This document shows positions 6,012 to 10,364 of a DNA stretch of 10,364 nt, piece after piece. A program made the translations under genes and the position numbers. Under the pieces are notes generated by a model. It had not been told where the DNA came from and did no database searches. It saw only the letters and a list, made by a program, of their open reading frames with translations. The first letter of the stretch is position 1, and the number at the start of each line of letters is the position of its first letter. The stretch spans positions 1 to 10,364 of the forward strand of contig JAHHTB010000061.1 of NCBI GenBank assembly GCA_020024855.1, written 5' to 3'. This stretch comes from Fusobacterium sp. (GTDB taxonomy: Bacteria; Fusobacteriota; Fusobacteriia; Fusobacteriales; Fusobacteriaceae).

Positions 6012-6194
6012 TTATACAAAAATATTTATCTCCTGTCCATTTGTTAGAGTTACTATGTACCAAGTAAGTTCTGGATACATAGGACTTCTTCCCATATCCT
6101 CAATATCATCAGAAAACTCACATTCTTTAATTTCCTCTAATTGTTCTTCTGAAACAGGTTGCCCATTAAATTCTTTTAAATCTTCTAAAGTCAT
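6012..6194 (-). CDS. Small acidic hypothetical protein, 60 aa
   Basis: No family is recognised. The protein is strongly acidic, with an EEQLEEIKECEFSDDIED run, one Cys and a C-terminal pair of beta strands (LTWYIVTLTNGQEINIFV). AGGAG lies 10 nt before the ATG at 6194. A good promoter at 6257-6230 precedes it. The opposite strand is open here too (6055-6312), but without a ribosome binding site, and promoter evidence favours this strand. The strand-turn-strand ending with NGQE resembles a small beta-rich domain, but this is not enough for a role. Confidence 0.7.
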   Translation of the reverse strand: MTLEDLKEFNGQPVSEEQLEEIKECEFSDDIEDMGRSPMYPELTWYIVTLTNGQEINIFV

Positions 6195-6229
6195 TTTTAT
6201 CTATCTCCTACCTTTGTATTATTACCATA

Positions 6230-6257
6230 ATTATACCCCAGATTTTACGAAATGCAA
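6230..6257 (-). promoter_or_regulatory. Promoter of the 60-aa gene
   Basis: TTGCAT (6257-6252), a 16-nt spacer and a perfect TATAAT (6235-6230) on the minus strand. The predicted start is near 6223, about 29 nt before the ATG at 6194. It may also serve the MORN-repeat gene downstream. Confidence 0.65.
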
Positions 6258-6304
6258 TAGATTTCAGAAAATAATTATAAAAATTTTCTTTTTCTTTTGT
6301 TTTT

Positions 6305-6313
6305 TGCTATAAT
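6305..6313 (+). promoter_or_regulatory. Extended -10 promoter of the YbaK-family gene
   Basis: TGC directly followed by TATAAT (6305-6313). The -35 zone is only a T/C-rich run. The start would be near 6320, about 33 nt before the ATG at 6353. Confidence 0.6.
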
Positions 6314-6352
6314 TTCTTTAAATAGATTATTTTTAATAGGGAGATGATAAAT

Positions 6353-6808
6353 ATGAGTCTTGAAAGTGTAAAAAACTATTTTAAAGAAAATAATCTGCCA
6401 TTAGAAGTGACAGAAACAAATGAAATTACAGATACTGTTGCAAATGCTGCTAAAGCATTTGGTATTACTGAGGAAGAAATAGCAAAAACTATGGGATTTC
6501 AACTTAAGAGTGGGGAATGTATATTAATTCTTACAAAGGGAACAGCAAAAATTGATAATCAAAAATTCAAAAGTATTTTTCATGAAAAAGCAGTTATGAT
6601 AAAAGATATTAAAGAGGTCACAAGCCATGAACCTGGTGGACTTTGTCCCTTTGGATTAAAAACACCATTAAAAATTTATTTAGACGAAACACTTAAAGAA
6701 TTTAAAATTGTTTATCCAGCTGGTGGAACTCCTCATTCAGCAGTAAAAATTTCAGTTGAGCTACTTGAAGAAGTTACAAAAGGAAAATGGATAAATATTT
6801 GCAAATGA
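6353..6808 (+). CDS. YbaK/EbsC-family aminoacyl-tRNA deacylase
   Basis: A 151-residue cytosolic protein of the YbaK/ProX editing-domain family, which hydrolyses mischarged tRNAs (for example Cys-tRNA-Pro by YbaK). The family core is visible: AKTMGFQLKSGECILILTKGTAKID (45-69), GGLCPFGLKTPLKIYLDE (95-112) and IVYPAGGTPHSAVKI (119-133). Length is typical of a free-standing editing domain. I chose the ATG at 6353, 9 nt after GGGAG (6339-6343); an in-frame ATG at 6344 abuts that site and would add only MIN. The exact mischarged tRNA cannot be read from the sequence. The stop overlaps the start of a 16-codon open frame (6805) that I do not consider a gene. Confidence 0.9.
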   Translation: MSLESVKNYFKENNLPLEVTETNEITDTVANAAKAFGITEEEIAKTMGFQLKSGECILILTKGTAKIDNQKFKSIFHEKAVMIKDIKEVTSHEPGGLCPFGLKTPLKIYLDETLKEFKIVYPAGGTPHSAVKISVELLEEVTKGKWINICK

Positions 6809-6942
6809 CTAAAAAATGTGATACACTAAAGATGACCAATATGGTAGACTATTAAAAGATAAACTTTTTAAAGAGATTTATCGTCTTATATATTGAAGTA
6901 AAACAAATTATTTTTTAAATTTTAGACGGAGGTGCTTTTTAT
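6809..6942 (+). other. Intergenic stretch with a possible gene remnant and the rubredoxin leader
   Basis: One frame (about 6821-6898) reads YTKDDQYGRLLKDKLFKEIYRLIY between two stops. It has a protein-like amino acid mix but no start codon or ribosome binding site, so it could be the end of a decayed gene. It could equally be chance. A weak promoter-like pair, TTGAAG and TAAATT 17 nt apart, begins at about 6893 and would fit rubredoxin. A weak GATAAA/TTTATC inverted repeat lies near 6858-6882. Confidence 0.3.
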
Positions 6943-7104
6943 ATGAAAAAATGGATATGTAATCCTTGTGGATATGAATATGATCCTGCTTTAGGGGATC
7001 CTGATAATGGAATAGCTCCAGGAACAGCTTTTGAAGATTTACCTGAGGATTGGGTTTGCCCAGTTTGTGGTTTAGGTAAAGAAGAATTTTCTGAAGAAAA
7101 CTAA
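6943..7104 (+). CDS. Rubredoxin
   Basis: A 53-residue one-iron electron carrier. Both metal knuckles are present: CNPCGYEYD (Cys6, Cys9) and CPVCGLGKEEF (Cys39, Cys42), which bind one Fe(Cys)4 centre. The aromatic and Gly/Pro positions of the family are also in place (Trp4, Tyr11, Tyr13, GDPDNGIAPGT, FEDLPEDWVCP). Length is exactly that of classical rubredoxins. GGAGG (6928-6932) lies 10 nt before the ATG. A strong terminator follows at once. Rubredoxins in anaerobes pass electrons to oxygen or peroxide detoxifying enzymes (such as superoxide reductase, rubrerythrin or flavodiiron protein); no such partner lies beside it here, so its partner is unknown. Confidence 0.97.
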   Translation: MKKWICNPCGYEYDPALGDPDNGIAPGTAFEDLPEDWVCPVCGLGKEEFSEEN

Positions 7105-7117
7105 TATTCATAGATAG

Positions 7118-7149
7118 AAAAAAGTACCTAGTTATTTAGGTACTTTTTT
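7118..7149. terminator. Strong terminator after rubredoxin
   Basis: Arms at 7118-7130 and 7137-7149 form 13 perfect base pairs (GTACCTA/TAGGTAC core with an A run facing a T run) around a 6-nt loop. On the plus strand it ends with six T. On the minus strand the A run gives a T tract too, so it can act both ways. Confidence 0.9.
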
Positions 7150-7167
7150 ATTAAAAATGAAAAATAT

Positions 7168-7220
7168 AGGACTGTTACAGATTTATAAAAATAATTTTTA
7201 TAGATTTTAATAACAGCCCT
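7168..7220. repeat. Long AT-rich inverted repeat, probable terminator between convergent genes
   Basis: The outer arms AGGACTGTTA (7168-7177) and TAACAGCCCT (7211-7220) pair except for one A.C mismatch. The interior contains a second palindrome, TATAAAA and TTTTATA (7184-7190 and 7196-7202). A T-rich run follows on the plus strand, and a shorter one on the minus strand, just past the stop of the RNA methyltransferase gene. It could be a second terminator, or a small dispersed palindromic element; the single mismatch between the arms suggests a slightly decayed repeat. Confidence 0.65.
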
Positions 7221-7229
7221 TTTTATTTT

Positions 7230-8000
7230 TTACTTAGAAAGTAATTCTCTACATTTATATATTATAATTCCACAAGCCATAGCAACATTTAAAGACTCAG
7301 CAGTTCCATAAATAGGAATGATTACTTTTTCGTCTGAATGATTTACAATATTTTCTCCTATTCCACTTCCTTCATTTCCAAAAACAATAGCATTTTTCTT
7401 ATTAAGTTTCATCTCTGTATATGGAATACAATCATCACTTAATACAGTAGAAATTATTTTATACTCTTTTTTCTTTAAAAAATTTAATAATGTTTCTTCC
7501 TCTATATAATATAATCTTACATTAAAAATTGAACCCATAGTACTTCTAACTGTTTTTTCATTATAAGCATCTACACTTCCTTTTGTAAGAATTATATCCT
7601 TATACCCACCTGCATCAGCAGTTCTTATTATAGTTCCAAGATTTCCTGGATCTCCCACTCTATCAAGAATAATTATATTATCCTCAATATTATTTATATC
7701 ATTTTCCATATATTCATACACTAAGATTACACCTTGAGAATTTTCTTGTGAGCTAAGTTGTGAAAATAAAGTTTCTGACAAAACTATTACTTCACTCTTT
7801 TCAAATTTCTTAATCTTTTCTAATATCTCTCTATTTTCTGAATAATTTTTATCAATTAATATATATTCAGGGACAGTGTCAAAATCTAAAAACTTTACTC
7901 CCTCTGCTAAAAATCTCATCTCTTTATCTCTATATTTTTTTATTCTATATTTTTTTATTTTTTTAAAAGTATTGTTTTCTTTACTATCTATATAAATCAT
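7230..8000 (-). CDS. TrmH/SpoU-family RNA 2'-O-methyltransferase
   Basis: A 256-residue SPOUT-class enzyme that methylates the 2'-O of a ribose in rRNA or tRNA using S-adenosylmethionine. Residues 29-37 (RFLAEGVKF) belong to the N-terminal substrate-binding domain. The three SpoU motifs follow: DRVGDPGNLGTIIRTADAGG (113-132), IVFGNEGSGI (205-214) and IPIYGTAESLNVAMACG (228-244), which build the trefoil-knot cofactor site. The Asn and Arg of motif 1 are the usual catalytic-region residues. I chose the ATG at 8000 because GGAGG lies 11 nt upstream; a GTG at 8018 overlaps that site. A TATAAT at 8043-8038 on this strand could be its -10. It diverges from the PotD-like gene. Which nucleotide it modifies cannot be told. 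Confidence 0.92.
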   Translation of the reverse strand: MIYIDSKENNTFKKIKKYRIKKYRDKEMRFLAEGVKFLDFDTVPEYILIDKNYSENREILEKIKKFEKSEVIVLSETLFSQLSSQENSQGVILVYEYMENDINNIEDNIIILDRVGDPGNLGTIIRTADAGGYKDIILTKGSVDAYNEKTVRSTMGSIFNVRLYYIEEETLLNFLKKKEYKIISTVLSDDCIPYTEMKLNKKNAIVFGNEGSGIGENIVNHSDEKVIIPIYGTAESLNVAMACGIIIYKCRELLSK

Positions 8001-8080
8001 AATATTTTTATCCTCCACAAATTAATTGTCTTTAGTTATTATACTATACTTACTATTTTTTATCTATATAATTATTTATC

Positions 8081-8109
8081 TTGACTTAAATGATTAAATA
8101 GAATATTAT
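8081..8109 (+). promoter_or_regulatory. Sigma-70 promoter of the PotD-like gene
   Basis: TTGACT (8081-8086, 5 of 6), a 17-nt spacer and TATTAT (8104-8109, 5 of 6). The start would be near 8116, about 35 nt before the ATG at 8151. Confidence 0.75.
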
Positions 8110-8150
8110 TTTATTGAGTAATTATTTTTATGGAGGTTTTATATAGAAAA

Positions 8151-9215
8151 ATGAAAAAAGTATTAAAAAAATGTTTTATAACAGCATTTCTATCTCTAGC
8201 TTTTATAGGTTGTGGTGGAGAAAAAGAAAGTGAGGGTACACAAAAATTAGATTATAGTAATGCTGTGTATATATACTCATGGGCTGAATATATTCCAACA
8301 GAAGTTTTTGAAAAATTTGAAAAGGAAACAGGGATAAAAGTTATAGAGGATATTTATTCTACAAATGAAGAGATGTTTACAAAATTAAAAGCTGGAGCAG
8401 TGGGATATGATATAGTTGTTCCATCTCCTGATTATGCTGAAATTATGATGAATGAAAAAATGCTTGCTCCAATAGATAAGAGTAAAATTTCTACATATGG
8501 AAATATTGATACAAGAGTTCTTAAAAAATTAGAAAGCTTTGATAAGGGAAATATGTATGCAGTTCCTTATACAATGAGTGCAACTATTCTTGCTATTAAT
8601 ACAGAAAAAGTTCCTAATTATGAAAAAGATTATAGTATTTATGATAGAGAAGATTTAAAAGGAAGAATGACACTTTTAGATGATATGAAAGAAGTTTTAA
8701 TTGCTGGACTTGGTATGGAGGGTTATTCACAAGATACTGATAGTGAAGAGGGAATGAAAAAAGCGGCTGATAGAATTATTGGTTGGAAAAATAATATTGC
8801 AAAATTTGACTCTGAATCATTTGGAAAGAATTTTGCCAGTGAAGATTTTTGGGTAGTTCAAGGATATGCTGAAAATATATATATGGAGCTTACAGACAAA
8901 CAAAAAGAGCATACTGCCTTTGTTGTTCCACAAAAGGGAGGTTCATCTTCAATAGACTCTTTTGTTATTCTTAATTCTTCAAAAAATAAAGATAATGCTC
9001 ATAAATTTATAGAATTTATTCATAAACCTGAAATTTATGCTCTAGTTGCTGACTATCTAATGTTACCATCTATAAATGTGCCAGCTAATGAGTATGTGGA
9101 AGAAACTCCACTTTTCACTCTTGATGATTTAGATAAGACAGAACTTTTAAAGGATACTACTCCTACTCTTGAACTTCAAAATAAATATTGGGAAGAAATT
9201 AAAATGCATAACTGA
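8151..9215 (+). CDS. PotD-like polyamine-type ABC transporter solute-binding lipoprotein
   Basis: A 354-residue extracytoplasmic binding protein of the spermidine/putrescine family. It opens with MKKVLKK, a hydrophobic run and the lipobox FIGC, so Cys21 should be lipid-anchored. PotD landmarks include VYIYSWAEYIP (40-50), GYDIVVPSPDY, AVPYTMSATILAIN, LLDDMKEV, and IDSFVILNSSKNKDNAHKFIEFI near the C-terminus. The Asp and Glu of LLDDMKEV and the Asp of SIDSF match acidic contacts for polyamine amines in E. coli PotD. Two aromatic walls there (Trp229 and Trp255) seem to be replaced, by Gln in VVQGYAEN and Ile in SSSIDSF, so the ligand may differ. No potABC genes adjoin it within the window. The ATG at 8130 overlaps the GGAGG, so I use 8151, although the spacing of 14 nt is long. 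Confidence 0.9.
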   Translation: MKKVLKKCFITAFLSLAFIGCGGEKESEGTQKLDYSNAVYIYSWAEYIPTEVFEKFEKETGIKVIEDIYSTNEEMFTKLKAGAVGYDIVVPSPDYAEIMMNEKMLAPIDKSKISTYGNIDTRVLKKLESFDKGNMYAVPYTMSATILAINTEKVPNYEKDYSIYDREDLKGRMTLLDDMKEVLIAGLGMEGYSQDTDSEEGMKKAADRIIGWKNNIAKFDSESFGKNFASEDFWVVQGYAENIYMELTDKQKEHTAFVVPQKGGSSSIDSFVILNSSKNKDNAHKFIEFIHKPEIYALVADYLMLPSINVPANEYVEETPLFTLDDLDKTELLKDTTPTLELQNKYWEEIKMHN

Positions 9216-9221
9216 TTTTCC

Positions 9222-9250
9222 TTGTCTTAATTAAGATAATAATGTATAAT
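9222..9250 (+). promoter_or_regulatory. Sigma-70 promoter of dnaN
   Basis: TTGTCT (9222-9227), a 17-nt spacer and a perfect TATAAT (9245-9250). A perfect 12-bp palindrome, TCTTAATTAAGA (9225-9236), straddles the -35 end and the spacer and could be an operator. It begins 7 nt after the potD-like stop codon, with no terminator between. Confidence 0.68.
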
Positions 9251-9290
9251 CTTATAGTTGACGAATTATATTGGAGGATAGAAGTAAATT

Positions 9291-10364
9291 ATGAAATTTT
9301 ATATAAAAAGAGAAATATTTGCAAATACACTTTCTGATTTTACTCTTATACTAAAAGACAATCCTGTAAAACCTATACTTGCTGGTCTTAAAATAGAAGT
9401 AAAAGATAGAAAGATAATCTTTATAGGAACAAATCTTGAATCAACTCTTATTAAATCTGTTGATGGAGAGGTAAAAAGAGATGGAACTGTTATAGTTAAA
9501 CCTCAACTTATTCTTGAATATGTAAAACTTCTTGATGATGAAGAAATAGAAGTTTCTCTTTCTGAAAATAATTTAAAAGTTCATCAAGCTGAATTTGTAA
9601 CTCTTAGTGATGAGGGTTATCCAAAAATAAGAGAGATGGTACCTTTAGAAATTACTAAAACTGATAAAGAAATATTTACAGGAAGTCTTGAGAAATGTAA
9701 ATTCTCTGCTCACCCTCTTCCTGAAAATTTAGCTCTTAACTGTGTTAGAATTTTATTCAGAAATAAGTTTACTGAATTTGTTTCAACAGACTCATATAGA
9801 CTTACATATCTTAAAGAGGATATTCCTTGTTCTCTTGAAAAAGAATTTTCTGTTCCTTTAGAAAGTGTTAATGCTATGATAAAACTTCTTAAGGAAGTTG
9901 GTTCTGATATAACAATTGGATTTAGTGATAATATGCTTATTCTTTTATGGGAGGGTTCATACTTTACAACAAGAACTACTGAACTTCCATTCCCTGACTT
10001 TAAAGGTATCCTAACTTATAATGGATTTGATAAAACTATGGAATTTAACACTAATGAGTTTAAAAGTGCTTTAAAGAAAGTTATCACAGTTGCTAAAACA
10101 AGTAATGAAACAAAATATGGAGCTGTATTTGATTTTAAAAATAAAAATCTTGTAATTAAAACTTTCTCTGGAAAAGGAAAGGTAACTCAAAAAGTAAATA
10201 TGCTTAAAGAGGGAGAAGATTTTAAAGGCTCTCTTAATACCAAATTCCTACTTGAATTTTTAAATAATATTTCTAATAATATTATGATGAGAGGAACAAA
10301 TGCATCTTCTATGTTTGAAATTTCTGAATATGGAAATAAAGACTATCGTTATATCTTAATGCCA
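9291..10364 (+). CDS. dnaN: DNA polymerase III beta subunit (sliding clamp), 3' end cut by window
   Basis: The beta clamp is a ring-shaped dimer that tethers DNA polymerase III to DNA. The frame is open for 358 codons to the window end. Marks of the family are MKFYIKREIFANTL (1-14), DNPVKPILAGLKIE (23-36), the FIGTNLES segment (44-51), FVSTDSYRLTYLK (163-175) in domain 2, LPFPDFKGIL (232-241), and a C-terminal YRYILMP. Clamps normally end with a few residues after such a motif, so only a handful are missing. GGAGG (9273-9277) lies 13 nt before the ATG, which is a long spacing. The promoter at 9222-9250 serves it. dnaA and recF, common neighbours of dnaN, are absent upstream; it follows the PotD-like gene instead. 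Confidence 0.94.
   Translation, partial: MKFYIKREIFANTLSDFTLILKDNPVKPILAGLKIEVKDRKIIFIGTNLESTLIKSVDGEVKRDGTVIVKPQLILEYVKLLDDEEIEVSLSENNLKVHQAEFVTLSDEGYPKIREMVPLEITKTDKEIFTGSLEKCKFSAHPLPENLALNCVRILFRNKFTEFVSTDSYRLTYLKEDIPCSLEKEFSVPLESVNAMIKLLKEVGSDITIGFSDNMLILLWEGSYFTTRTTELPFPDFKGILTYNGFDKTMEFNTNEFKSALKKVITVAKTSNETKYGAVFDFKNKNLVIKTFSGKGKVTQKVNMLKEGEDFKGSLNTKFLLEFLNNISNNIMMRGTNASSMFEISEYGNKDYRYILMP

Noticed and set aside
6055..6312. 85-codon plus-strand open frame
   Set aside because: It is antisense to the 60-residue gene that has a promoter and ribosome site. Its own protein is Ser-rich then a Phe/Leu run from T-rich DNA.
6805..6855. 16-codon frame overlapping the stop of the YbaK-family gene (ATGA)
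   Set aside because: It is very short, lacks a convincing ribosome binding site and resembles no known peptide.
6908..7111. 67-codon minus-strand open frame
   Set aside because: It is the antisense shadow of rubredoxin, which has all four cluster cysteines on the plus strand.
8001..8018. GTG start for the RNA methyltransferase
   Set aside because: The GTG overlaps the GGAGG site itself; the ATG at 8000 follows that site.

Overview
The window is very AT-rich, with strong GGAGG-type ribosome binding sites, short intergenic gaps and near-consensus sigma-70 promoters. Together with the gene content (rubredoxin, GltS-type transporter, PotD-like lipoprotein, MORN-repeat protein, many small hypotheticals) this suggests a low-GC anaerobe. 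My best guess is Fusobacterium or a relative, with a low-GC Firmicute as the alternative. This rests on composition and protein style only.

Left part (1-2560, all minus strand). Reading leftward from about 2560: a small unknown protein with its terminator, endonuclease IV (nfo), a structured non-coding segment, an Abi_2-family gene and the first 18 codons of a nitroreductase. The segment between nfo and the Abi_2 gene is the most interesting part of the window. A consensus promoter (TTGACA-17-TACAAT) drives a predicted RNA of about 74 nt, made of two tandem hairpins that both carry a C(UACG)G tetraloop. The second hairpin is an intrinsic terminator that ends 4 nt before the Abi_2 ribosome binding site. 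Short structured RNA, terminator, then toxin-like HEPN gene is the layout of RNA-antitoxin/toxin loci. The Abi_2 reading frame is broken by one missing A near its start. The nfo gene has no ATG, GTG or TTG before its conserved N-terminus and appears to start at ATA or ATT.

Middle part (2588-6810). On the minus strand lie a GltS-type sodium/glutamate symporter, a seven-repeat MORN protein and a 60-residue acidic protein. On the plus strand lie an alpha/beta hydrolase, an unknown 80-residue protein and a YbaK-family aminoacyl-tRNA deacylase. Most are single-gene units with their own promoters. The promoter of the small gene downstream of gltS overlaps the gltS stop codon.

Right part (6810-10364). 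A rubredoxin gene is followed by a strong terminator and a long AT-rich inverted repeat. A TrmH/SpoU-type RNA methyltransferase on the minus strand diverges from a PotD-like lipoprotein on the plus strand. The last gene is dnaN (DNA polymerase III beta clamp), cut by the window end just before its C-terminus. No tRNA, rRNA, CRISPR array, IS element or origin was recognised, and no gap between genes exceeds 300 bases.
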